Shown here: positions 38,236-48,731 of the stretch, one piece after another
Position numbering within the stretch: position 1 is the first letter of the stretch
Layout of the letters: every line of letters begins with the position of its first letter
Assembly: GCF_000004075.3 (NCBI RefSeq)
Contig: NC_026659.2
Coordinates: 21,532,272 to 21,596,271 of the forward strand
DNA: 64,000 bases
Reading direction: 5' to 3'
Origin: Cucumis sativus
Lineage: Eukaryota > Streptophyta > Magnoliopsida > Cucurbitales > Cucurbitaceae
Made by a program: the position numbers and the translations under genes
The notes under the pieces: generated by a model
What the model was told of the DNA's origin: nothing
Seen by the model: only the letters and a program-made list of their open reading frames with translations
Databases searched by the model: none

Positions 38236-38760
38236 TCAAGGGTTTTCTTGGAGAATGACCGTATTGAAGTTGAACTTCATGTCATTAGATACATCTAGGA
38301 ATGCTTTAATGTCATCAATAATGTGAATCAGTACATGCATATAGTGACACATGTCAATTCTAGTCAGTTCGAGGATGGCTGTTGAACGACCTCTTGCCGT
38401 GTTGTGCTTGCATCTTGTCGTTGTAAGATCGGTCAGTCTGCAATGCAGTTAAGCGGTTCATTATCATACTCAATGGCATTGCAAAATATGTCCACATTTT
38501 CTATTGGTTGCCCTCCTCGCTTCCTCTTCAACCCACTGGAAGCATTCCTACCGTCACTTGTGCACTCGAATCGTGTGCCCATTATTTCGTCAAGCAACAT
38601 GTCTAATCCATGACTGTACATATTGGAAAAATTCATATTGTTGCCATATCAACTGTAAATCCCTCGTACCCACCAGACACATTAGACCTAACATCGGCAA
38701 AAGTCTCTACGCGCCCTCCCGTCGCACAATTTCTGCCAAAGATGTAGGAAAGTCTCTGCT
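38236..38760 (-). pseudogene. Fragment of Myb/SANT-like (Harbinger-associated type) protein
   Basis: On the minus strand three frames together give segments like those of the large plant family of Myb/SANT-like proteins that accompany PIF/Harbinger-type transposons. In order they are FGRNCATGGRVETFADV, NMYSHGLDMLLDEIMGTRFE with SDGRNASSGLKRKRGGQ, and AILELTRIDMCHYMHVLIH leading to VILQENP and a stop at 38236-38238. At least two frame changes are needed (near 38640 and 38370-38400), and the N-terminal half with the SANT domain is missing. It is therefore a truncated, inactive copy. The family assignment rests on recalled motifs. Confidence 0.6.
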
Positions 38761-38791
38761 AATAATATATTTTTTGTGCATACTATTTTAG

Positions 38792-40490
38792 TAAGGTCTA
38801 TAGTTGTTATTAGGGTCGATGTTGTTAGACATATTTAAATAATACGTCTAATTAAAGTGGGGGCTATGTATGTGAATGAATAATGTATCACATTGGGTTC
38901 TTTTATTAAATTAGACATATTATGTGATCTATTTAATTAAGGTACAAGATTCGTAAGTAAGGATTAAACATGCATGTCTGTTCTTAGCTAGATTGAATAG
39001 GATTTAATGGGATCCTAATAGAACCATAGTTATGGTCTCCAATATACCAAAACAATAAGCACTATTTCTTATATCCCATCAAGAACTAATGACATTAAGG
39101 GTTTTGGTTTTCTTGTATTTCATTAAGAACTAAGGGCATTCATGGTTTTGGTCGAGGAAGACAATAGTCTTATAGCCATTAGACAAAAGTTACATCAAGA
39201 ACTAAGGGGAGATTTTGGTGACAATAGTCATTTTATAGTCATTAGACAAAAGTCATTTTATAGCCATCATCAATGAAATTTGATATGTAACTTATTCTTC
39301 ATAACTTAGCATGAATGAACTTGGGTTAATCCATTATATAGATTTAAAGTATTTATATCAACCTATGTCATTTTAGTTCAAGTAAAGTAGTAAACATTGT
39401 GTAACAAAAAAAGAAGAAGATGAGGCAACAAATAGCTAAATAGAGAGATCTGAAATGATAATATTTATTTTAGTACAACAACTAAGAGTATTGATATTCG
39501 AACCACAAATTTGGTAGTTAGTTAATGTTCTTATTATGTTGTAGATTTGGAGTTGGTTATAATGTTTGAAAACATAAAGTCGTTTTACCCTAGCTCAAGA
39601 AGAAAAGTAATAATGATTTTTTTAATTTAAAATTCAACAATAAAGTATATAATTAATTATTAGGGTAGATATGTTTAGAAGCAAACATTTCAAAAATGGA
39701 GGGCGGTTGAATTCCACATTTTTATTTTTAGTGTTTTCAATAATTAATTATTAGATTGATTTGATAGGTGTGAGTCATGATATAATACTTTATAATATTG
39801 CATTCAAGTCTAGCCTTTTTTCCAACCTTTAAAACGAATGCATCATAATTACTTCTATGAATTCTTCGCCCTTTCTTTAATTCTACAAAGCTCAAGAAAA
39901 GTCTTTAAAAAACTGACTTTAAACTATTTATTTGTTTTAGACCGAACAAAAATTGAAATGAATATATTAAAATTTCACGTTAACTAAAAAGAAAAAAGAA
40001 AGTTACTAATATAAACTTTTATTATTTTTAGTAATTTACTTTGAAATCCTATGATTTCGTTCAAAAATAGAAACTAAAATTATGAGAGACCATTGAAGAT
40101 TAAAGATGGTTAAATTAAATTAGTAATATTGTATGTTTAACTTAAATATAAATCAAAGATTTGTTAAAAATATGTTTGCTAAAATTAAATAAATAAACAT
40201 AGACGCAATTTTTAAAATACGACGGCACCGTATATACTAAAGAAGAAGAAATTTCGAATTGAAAATATTTTTACTGAGAAAAATACTATAACTATTTTAA
40301 CCAATTTTTCCTAATACCTGTTCGTATATTTTTACAAATTATTTATTTATTTTTCATCTTTCTATATTTTCCCATTTATCCAACGACTTTATCCTATCCT
40401 TTTACAAATGCTTATTAATGTAATTTCAATGATATAATAATAAACGATAAAAGCTACCCATCACCTGCCACTCTCACGGTTTCCTAAACC
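38792..40490. other. Intergenic region upstream of pseudogene and downstream of isomerase
   Basis: No gene is supported. From 39076 to 39270 short imperfect repeats recur (CATCAAGAACTAA..., CATTAAGAACTAAGG..., GTCATTTTATAG(T/C)CAT). The remainder is plain AT-rich sequence. Confidence 0.5.
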
Positions 40491-40491
40491 C

Positions 40492-41208
40492 TCACAGCTT
40501 TGCCACGGAGCAACGTGCTCCCATCACATTCAGAACCTCAGACAGCAGTTCCATCCGATTCCCGGCGTAAGTGTGGCCGTCCCATTTCCTCGCCACCAAA
40601 TCCTCCGCCAATCGCACGCCAGCCGCAACGGTCTCCTCCGCGCCATCGTGCGAAGAGTCAATAATCCCCAATTCCAAAGCCTTATCCGCCGTCAGTTTCG
40701 GCGCTTTCAAAACAACTTCCCGTCGAACCGCCGCCGATCCGATTCTGCTTTTAACCAAAACAGCAAACCACTGCGGAATGACTCGACCAATGTCGAGTTC
40801 GCTCATGTACAGAAATCCACGATCTCTCCTCATCACGATGTAATCGTGACTCATCGCGAAAATAAAGCCGGCGGCCGAGGCGTGGCCGGAAACAGCAGCG
40901 ATCGTCGGCATCGGAAGCGTGATTAGGTCAGATACGACGGATTTCAAATTATCGTCCATGAGAATCATTTGATTCATTGAGGTTTTTGCCCAATCGATAT
41001 CGTAGCCATTGGAGAAGAATTTACCTTCTGCGGTGGTAATTAGGACAAAATTGGAGGAAGTGCCAGAGGAGGCGGCGGATTCAGCATGGGAGCGGACTTG
41101 ACGAAGAGAGGATCGAATAGAATCTAGAAGGTGAGGACTGAATCTATGCTCACCAGGGCCGGTTAGGGTTAAGATAAAGATATTACCTCTTCTTTGTAAT
41201 GAAGACAT
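40492..41208 (-). CDS. Enoyl-CoA delta-isomerase, peroxisomal (ECI/hydratase-isomerase family)
   Basis: An intronless gene encodes 238 residues. The crotonase fold is visible: LITTAEGKFFSNGYDIDWA (residues about 56-74) and SGHASAAGFIFAMSHDYIVM, which forms the oxyanion-hole and acyl-CoA pocket region, followed by FLYMSELDIGRVIPQWFAVL. The length matches plant ECI1-ECI3, and the protein ends -AKL, a peroxisomal targeting signal type 1. ECI enzymes move a cis-3 or trans-3 double bond to trans-2 so that unsaturated fatty acids can pass through peroxisomal beta-oxidation. The start MSSLQRRGNIFILTLTG is the usual N-terminus and leaves no transit peptide. GC content is clearly higher than in the flanks. 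A broader enoyl-CoA hydratase label is possible but less likely given length and C-terminus. Confidence 0.92.
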   Translation of the reverse strand: MSSLQRRGNIFILTLTGPGEHRFSPHLLDSIRSSLRQVRSHAESAASSGTSSNFVLITTAEGKFFSNGYDIDWAKTSMNQMILMDDNLKSVVSDLITLPMPTIAAVSGHASAAGFIFAMSHDYIVMRRDRGFLYMSELDIGRVIPQWFAVLVKSRIGSAAVRREVVLKAPKLTADKALELGIIDSSHDGAEETVAAGVRLAEDLVARKWDGHTYAGNRMELLSEVLNVMGARCSVAKL

Positions 41209-41419
41209 CGGACCAGAATTGAATGAATTTGAGGGGAAAATGGACGGCGGGGTTTTTAAAGAGTGAGTATGGGGTGTTAGCGGCGATTGAAGGTCAGTAT
41301 CGGAGATGTGAACACAAATAAAGTAATCCGTAATAAGCCATAAAATAAACGCCTAAAAAATGCTGTACCCAATCATACACTGACATGTGGTAGAAAAATT
41401 AATTTGATTTTTTTCTCTA

Positions 41420-41500
41420 TTAAAAAGATAGCAAATTTTACAAAGAATACTATCAAACTCTAATCCAAAATTTTACAAATATTTTAATTTATTTTCCCAA
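41420..41500. repeat. Hairpin MITE-like repeat, partial copy D
   Basis: TAAAAAGATAGCAAATTTTA and TTTTACAAATATTTTAATTT resemble the ends of the copies at 1061-1213 and 42390-42526. The central part is shortened. Confidence 0.35.
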
Positions 41501-41758
41501 CCATTTTTCTTTCTAAAGTTTCATCGTTCCAAGTTTGATCATTTCTAATTTGAGATTTCAAAGCAATTGAATGTTTTATTTATTTATTGGATAAAAGGTA
41601 ATTGAATTTGAATGGTTGGAACAATAATTTATTGTTTAAGTTCTTTCCCTTATATTTATTATTATCATTATTTTTACTTTCCCAACATTTTATTTAATAA
41701 ACTTCGGTTCTAACTTATAATAAACAATTAGTATAGCATAGTCATCTACCAACAATGC

Positions 41759-41808
41759 GTGTGCCTTAGAGTTACTATGATTTGTGTGCCTTAGAGTTAC
41801 TATAATTT
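41759..41808. repeat. 25-bp tandem duplication
   Basis: GTGTGCCTTAGAGTTACTAT followed by GATTT (first copy) or AATTT (second copy) occurs twice head to tail with a single mismatch. Confidence 0.9.
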
Positions 41809-42389
41809 ATGACGTAATTGGAATTTACGACCACGGTTTGTCAAAGCCTTATTTGGTAATTTCGTAACTTTTTGTAATATTATTTAATAAAATATTACCA
41901 TTGATTTGCAAACTTTATTTTAGATAAATTATAATATTTTTAAATATTTTTAAAAATTTTATCATTTAAAATACATTTTTTCTAATACGTGAAGATTTAA
42001 TTTTTTCTAATTTAATTTAATTTAAAATATAGTCTTAAATATTTTTTATAAGTATTTAATTTAAAACACTTTCGTCAATCATTCAAAATAGTTTTTTTTT
42101 TAGGATTAAATATTTAAATATAAATTATTTTTTTAAAATATTTTTTCCTTTAGTTAATCTAAGCTAAATAAAATGCAATAATTGTAGTTTTAGTTCAATA
42201 GTAAAAAACGAAAAAAAGACTATCAATTTAAAAGAAAGTATTTGCGATTATAAACTTAATTTGACAACCGTTTAGGTTACATGAATATAGATTCGAATTA
42301 GACCTAAATCATATCGATACTCATTTAAATTTATTGTTATTTACTTGTTATACAAATTATGCTTACTACATTTTTAAATAGATAAATTT

Positions 42390-42526
42390 TTAAAAAGAAT
42401 AGATTTTACAAAATATCTACAACATATAGTAAATTCTAGCATTAATAGTCATTTACACGACGTGAATAGAAGAAATTTTGTTGTAGCTTGTAAATATTTT
42501 ATTTGATTTTGTTATTTTTAAAAATG
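42390..42526. repeat. Hairpin MITE-like repeat, copy C
   Basis: The left end is TTAAAAAGAATAGATTTTAC plus AAAATATCTACAAC; the right end is TTGTAGCTTGTAAATATTTT plus GTTATTTTTAAAAA. The two ends are roughly inverse complements, with the same arrangement as copy A. Confidence 0.45.
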
Positions 42527-43039
42527 TCATTTGTAAATATATAGCTATTATATATATTTACATTTATAATTCTACTAACTATTGTTTTGGAGTGAATGGA
42601 GAGGGATCTTATTGCTTAATCTCAAATCACAAATGTTCATCTGTATTTTGAATATCTAATCTTTTGTTCGATAACATCAATTAAATCACAGTTTAGATTC
42701 AATGGTTAGGTCCAATCTCTGATTCAATAACATATGTCATTGATTAGATCATACTTCAAATTCAATGGTCAGCATTGAGACACCTTGCTTAATACATATT
42801 TAATATGTCATAAGTAACAATGTATAAATTATTGTATTTAAGACGACAGAGCGTAGTTTCAAGTCTCGACTCTCAACAATGAATTCTCGTTTTGATTAAC
42901 CATCACCTTAAATTTATATATTTGTTTCAATTACACTATTCTTTTTCTTATTGTCGGTGTTCTTTAATTTACTTTATGATAGATAATATATATATATATA
43001 TATATTATTGAAAAATGAAATTGAAAGCTTAATAGCCCA

Positions 43040-43270
43040 CGATTTCGAACCTTAGTTTCATCGAGATGCCTCAAGATGAAACTTTCTGGCTTTAATTCAT
43101 TCGATCTCGGGTATACAATGGTCCGAGATGCTCAAGTATAAAAGAATTATTCATTTAGTTATTGGATTTTGGGTCTCAGTAGCACCCACATGGCTTGAGA
43201 TGAAGAATTTTGCTTTTATTTTATTCGATCTCTAGCATACATTACCCTAAATGCTCCCACATGAAAGACT
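43040..43270. repeat. Imperfect direct repeat flanking the CACTA element
   Basis: Two units of roughly 120 bp share GAGATG(CCTCA)AGATGAA, GCTTTxATT, ATTCGATCTC and a final AATGCTC / GATGCTC block (first about 43060-43137, second about 43195-43255). The match is loose and nothing is coding. Confidence 0.4.
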
Positions 43271-43289
43271 TAAAGGCACTACAAGAAAT

Positions 43290-43780
43290 CGGAACAATTG
43301 CGACACCAAAAACAATGTCGGTGGCGATGCACCTTTCGCCGGCGCACGAAATGTTACGTTGCAAAAATTCTAAAATTATATTTAATGCGCTCACTTTCAG
43401 CGACGCGCACAATAGTAGGTCGCGATAAGTCACTTTTCGTGATGCATAGAAAGTCAAAAAATAAACTTAATGCGTTCACTTTCCGCGCAAGCACACAATG
43501 GTACGTCGTGGTAAGTCACTTTTAGCGACGCAGAGAAACAAGACGTGGCATAAAGTAAAAAATAAATAAATTTAATGCGTTCACTTTCTACGACCACAAC
43601 ACTAAGACGTGACAGAAAGTTTAAAATTAAATTTAATATATTCACTTTCCGGGACACACAAGAATCAAAAGTTGCACAAAGTTTAAAATTGAATTTAATA
43701 TTTTTACTTTCCGGGACGCACAAGAACCATACGTCGCAGAAAGTTGCAAATTTAAGTGTACTTATGGAAGTGACAATGGT
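43290..43780. repeat. CACTA subterminal repeats
   Basis: A unit of about 60-110 bp recurs about five times: TTTAATGCGTTCACTTTC (or TTAATATATTCACTTTC), then a GC-rich CGACGCACAA/GGGACGCACAAGA, then ACGTCG(C/T) and AAAGTT. Subterminal repeats of this sort bind the transposase in characterised CACTA elements. Confidence 0.65.
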
Positions 43781-44001
43781 CATCTTTTCATGACGTGTGG
43801 CAGGTACACGTCAAGAAATGTTTAAATAATTAATTCATTATTTAACCTTTTTCGCGATGTTGGGGAACAGGTCATTCCCCGATGTGTTCAAAGACGTCGG
43901 AGAAAGTTCACTCTATTTATTCCCCTTTCAACACAAAACCGTATGCAAGATGAAAAGAAGAGAAAATTGGCCGAGAGGGAGGGAGAGGAAAAGATTCATG
44001 C

Positions 44002-45236
44002 TGTTGGATCGGTATGGCAACCCTAGAGGGGGGTGAATAGGGTTTAAATAAACTTTTTGACAAATAAAAAGTAAAATCAACTAATTAGATACTTTTTAAA
44101 TTTAAATAAAGAACTTTGTAAACTTTGTTAAATAACAAGATTGATAAAAATATATGAATGGAAGTATGCAATCAAACTCAACCAATAAGAGTATGTAACT
44201 AAAATTAAATTAAAAAATAATTAGAAAAGAGTTAGAGAAGAAGACACCGTAATTTTATAGTGGTTCGGTTAAACTCAACCTACATCCACTTTCCCAAGCA
44301 CCTCTTGGGATTTTGATTGAAAATCTTCTTTGGACTCTTTCCACGGATTTGAGCCGAACCGATTCTTGCTCCTTTTTTGGGTTCAAGAGCAAACTCGATC
44401 CTTTCCACGGGTTAGGATCCAACCGTTACAATATGTTGAAGTTTTTAAATCATACAAAAGAAAACTCTCTAAAAGAGTGAGTATACAATTTCAAGCTCAC
44501 AAATTTAATCATCACAATACAATAAGAAGCTCTCAAGAATAAGATGAAAAGAATAAAAATTGGAAGCTTTAGAGAGAATAACAATGTTGGCTTTTTTGCT
44601 TGAGGATTGTAAAGATTTTTAATGATCTTGTGTAAATGTGAAGTATTTAAAAAGAGAGGAAAGATAAATTCAAAATCATTTGGGTCATTAGATATAAGTA
44701 AAAGAAAAATGAATGGTTGAGATTTAAACTTAATTAGCCGTTAGACACAATACAAATAATAATATAATAATATGTCTTTTCAAAATACTTTGTTTAAAAA
44801 GAAATCAATAAAGCAACTTCACCATCTTTTAAAAAAACTAGCCGTTAGACACAAGAAAAAATAATAATATTAAAATCATTTTCCTTTTAAATTCATTTTC
44901 TTTATAAAAGCCAATAAAACATAACAAAAAGCCACATTTGTTACTCCTTCATTGCTCCAAGTGGCTTTCTCTAATTGGTTCAAATTGAATGCTTGGTCGC
45001 CACGTCACCATCTCGGGTATTTTTCGTTTAACCTTCTTTTAGCAATATTTTCTTCATTTGAACTTCGATTTGGGTGATTCAAGAGGCGTTAGAATCATTT
45101 TTCCAAGCTCTACGATATGGTCTATTCAAATTAATAAAATTGTCAATAAAAAAAATCAGATTTGTTATCATCAAAACATAAATTAATTGAATAATTAAAA
45201 TAAATTAATTTGAGATTAAGGGCCAAAAAGCCAACA
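44002..45236 (-). repeat. 3' LTR of the copia element
   Basis: A copy of 1235 bp from TGTTGGATCGG to GGCCAAAAAGCCAACA. It is nearly identical to 50775-52002. It lies downstream of RNase H in the transcription direction, hence the 3' LTR. Confidence 0.95.
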
Positions 45237-45252
45237 ATCTCCCCCTTTTTTA
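45237..45252 (-). other. Polypurine tract
   Basis: On the minus strand AAAAAAGGGGGAGAT abuts the 3' LTR. This is the standard primer for plus-strand DNA synthesis in LTR retrotransposons. Confidence 0.85.
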
Positions 45253-45625
45253 TGATGACAAATCATTGAAGAAAAATAACTTGAAACACACATGATCAAC
45301 AAGTAATTCTATTATCAAGATGTATAACCATAAAGCTCATGTATATATTTCACCACAAAGAACATACTTGAAAACAATTGATAAGAGAACCTTCTTTGTC
45401 CTTAATTAATTTTTTTTTTCTATAAAAAAATATGCATTATTCAATAGAAACAATTATGCAACAAATTGATAAAAACATATTTTTCTTATACTTCTCCCCC
45501 TTTGGAATCATAAAAAACAATACCAATGAAGTTAGCTCTCCCAAAAAAACATGAACACATACAAAATGTCTAATTCTCCCCCTATCAATATGCATTACGG
45601 TAACAATATCAAGTAAGATATAAAA

Positions 45626-48600
45626 TCAAGATGCATCCCAACGAATAATTCCAAGCTCAAGCCTATTTTTACAAAAGCTTTCTTCACTCAAAGGCTTGGT
45701 AAATATATCCGCTAATTGATTATTGGAACTTACAAACTCAAGAGTAATATGACCATTTTGTACATGCTCTCTAATAAAGTGATGCCTAATATCTATATGC
45801 TTAGTTCTAGAATGATGAATAGGATTCTTAGTCAAATTTATGGCACTAGTATTATCACAAAATATAGGCACATTATCAAATTTTAATCCAAAATCACAAG
45901 AGAGTTTGTTTCATCCAAAGAATTTGTGCACAACAACTAGCAACCGCAATATATTCCGCTTCGGTAGTGGATAAGGCAACCGAATTTTGCTTTTTACTAA
46001 ACCAAGATACTAAGGAACTACCAAGAAATTGACAAGTCCCACTAGTACTTTTACGGTCAAGTAAACTACCGGCAAAGTCCGCATCGGAATATCCTACCAA
46101 ATTAAACTCAACATTTCTAGGATACCATAATCCAACATCAATAGTTCCAAGCAAATATTTAAGTATCCTTTTAACGGCATGGAAATGTGATTCTTTAGGA
46201 CAAGATTGAAATCTAGCACAAAGACATACACTAAACATGATATCGGGTCTACTAGCGGTCAAATAAAGTAAAGATCCGATCATACCTCGATAAGTCTTTA
46301 TATCCACACACTTACCTTTTTCATCTTTGTCAAGCTTAGTGGTAGTGCTCATAGGAGTTTTTTGCAATTTTACCTTCATTTAATTTGAATTTCTTGAGCA
46401 AATCCCTTGTGTATTTTTCTTGACTTATGAAGATGCCATCCTTGAGTTGTTTGATTTGAAGACCAAGGAAGAAACTAAGTTCTCCCATCATACTCATCTC
46501 AAACTCATTATGCATACACTTGGAAAATTCTTCACACAAAGATGAATTAGTAGAACCAAATATAATATCATCCACATAAATTTGTACTATAAGCATGTCA
46601 TTATTTTTAACTTTAATAAATAGAGTATTATCAATTTTTCCCATCTTAAAGTCATTCTCAAGTAAAAACTTGCTAAGTCTATCATACCAAGCTCTTGGAG
46701 CTTGTTTTAAGCCATAAAGAGCCTTTTTCAACTTATAAACATGATTAGGTAAATCAAAACTTTCAAAGCCCGGAGGTTGTTCTACGTAAACTTCCTCCAC
46801 AATATAACCGTTTAAAAAAGCACTTTTTACATCCATTTGATACAAAATGAAATTTTTATAAGAAGCAAAAGCAAGCAACATTCTAATAGCTTCTAATCTA
46901 GCAACCGGTGCAAAAGTCTCTTCATAATCTATACCTTCTTCTTGACAATAACCTTGAGCTACAAGTCTAGCTTTATTTCTAATGATATTTCCATTTTCAT
47001 CCATCTTATTTCTAAAAACCCATTTAGTTCCGATTATAGATGCATTAGAAGGCCTAGGGACTAATTTCCAAACTTTGTTTCTTTCAAATTGATTTAATTC
47101 TTCTTGCATAGCTAAAATCCAAAACTCATCACATTCGGCATCTTTAAAACTTCTAGGTTCAATTTGAGACACAAAAGCAAGATTACTAAATAAATTAAGA
47201 GAAGAACGAGTTTTGACACCTTGTTCGGGATTGCCAAGAATTAGATCCTTGGGATGGGATAGAGCATATCTCCACTCTTTAGGCAAGGATGAAGAACCCT
47301 CTTCTTTCTTTTCTATGATGTTCACATCTTGCATACTTGGAACAATTTCTTTGCCTTTGTCATTAACAAGTAAATCTCCAAAATCTTTTTCTAAATCATC
47401 ACTACAAATAGACTCATTAGAAACATTATTCCAAGATTCATCAAATACAACATGAATAGATTCCTCAATAACTAAAGTTTTCTTATTGAAAACTCTATAA
47501 GCTTTACTAGTAGAGGAATGTCCTAGAAAAATACCAACATCCGTCTTAGAATCAAATTTTCCAAGTTTTTTCTTTGTTATTCAAAATAAAACATTTACAA
47601 CCGAAAACTTTGAAATACCAAATATTTGGAATTTTTCCATACCAAAGTTCATAAGGAGTTTTATCTAAAGAGGGTCTAACTAAAACTCTATTTGCAACAT
47701 AACAAGCGGTGTTAACGGCTTCCGCCCAAAAATATTTAGGTAAACCATACTCATTCAACATTGATCTAGCAAATTCTTGCAAAGTACGATTTTTCCTTTC
47801 AACTACACCATTTTGTTGAGGAGTTCTTGGAGAGGAAAAATTATGGGAAAAACCATTTTCTTCACAAAAAGCTTTAAAAGCATCATTATCAAATTCTCCT
47901 CCGTGATCACTCCTAATTTTGGAAATAAAAAATCCTTTTTCATTTTGTACTCTTTTTGCAAAACTAATAAAACTTTTCAAAGCATCATCCTTATGTTTTA
48001 TCATCAAAACCCAAGTAAATCTAGAAAAATCATCAACTATCACAAAAGCATAATAATTTCCTCCATAGCTAGCAATTCTAGAAGGGCCAAATAAGTCCAT
48101 GTGTAATAGTTGTAAGGGTCTAGTAGTAGAGATCACATTTTTAGATTTGAAAGAGGACTTAGTTTGCTTACCCATTTGACAAGCATCACAAACTTTGTCT
48201 TTTTCAAATTTAAAACTAGGAAGACCTCTAACCAAACAATTTTTAGAAATATTTGAAATTAAGTGCATGCTAGCATGTCCTAGTCTTCTATGCCATAACC
48301 AAGAATCATTATGCAAAACCGAAAGACATTTATCAATAATAGGATAATCATTCAAATCAAGAGTGTACACATTTTCATCCCTATTTCCAACAAACAAAAC
48401 TTTTCTATCACTAACATTTTCAATTATGCAATTTTTTTTATCAAATATTACTCTAAATCCTTTATCACACAATTGACTAATACTAAGCAAATCATGCTTT
48501 AAACCATCAACCAAATGAACATTTTCAATCAAAGTAGATGAATCATTTCCTATATTACCCTTACCAATTATTTTACCTTTCTTGTTGTCACCAAAGGTTA

Positions 48601-48730
48601 CCATGCCTCCATTCTTTTTGGAGAAAGAGATAAGCTTGGATCGGTCTCCCGTCATGTGTCTTGAGCAACCACTATCCAAGTACCATTTGTTTTTCTTGGA
48701 GGCTTTCAAACAAACCTAAAAACAACTAAT
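45626..48730 (-). pseudogene. pol: copia pol (protease, integrase, RT, RNase H), frame-broken
   Basis: Segments in minus-strand order are as follows. At 48709-47552 the aspartic protease motif WYLDSGCSRHMTG is followed by integrase with the His-Cys zinc site (WHRRLGHASMH, CDACQMGKQ) and catalytic-core pieces (HMDLFGP, VDDFSRFTW, SDHGGEF, PQQNGVVERKNRTLQ). At 47334-46336 is reverse transcriptase with [22 protein letters not shown] and catalytic YVDD. At 46379-45894 are the rest of RT and RNase H (YSDADFAGSLLDRKSTSG, STTEAEYIA). At 45871-45626 is the RNase H C-terminus (FCDNTSAINL, TKHIDIRHHFIRE, LADIFTKPL). Frame breaks lie near 48715-48732, 47560-47575, 46360 and 45890. Two coincide with six-base homopolymers, so sequencing or assembly error is possible. 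As read, the polyprotein is interrupted. Confidence 0.92.
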
Positions 48731-48731
48731 T

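Larger units (their letters stand above)
41280..43010. other. Intergenic AT-rich region with hairpin repeats
   Basis: No gene is supported. It contains a partial hairpin repeat end (41420-41500), a 25-bp tandem duplication (41759-41808), a fuller hairpin copy (42390-42526) and a TA microsatellite (42985-43006). Confidence 0.55.

Noticed and set aside
40571-40926. Two + strand frames of 90 and 117 codons
   Set aside because: They are complements of the GC-rich isomerase coding sequence.
43210-43793. Frames of 71-109 codons on both strands in the CACTA left arm
   Set aside because: They arise from the subterminal repeats, mirror each other on both strands and contain no transposase motif.
44330-44542. 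A 70-codon frame in the + strand of the left copia LTR, repeated at 51103-51315 in the right LTR
   Set aside because: Both LTRs were identical at insertion, so the shared frame follows from common origin. It is antisense to the element and matches no known domain.
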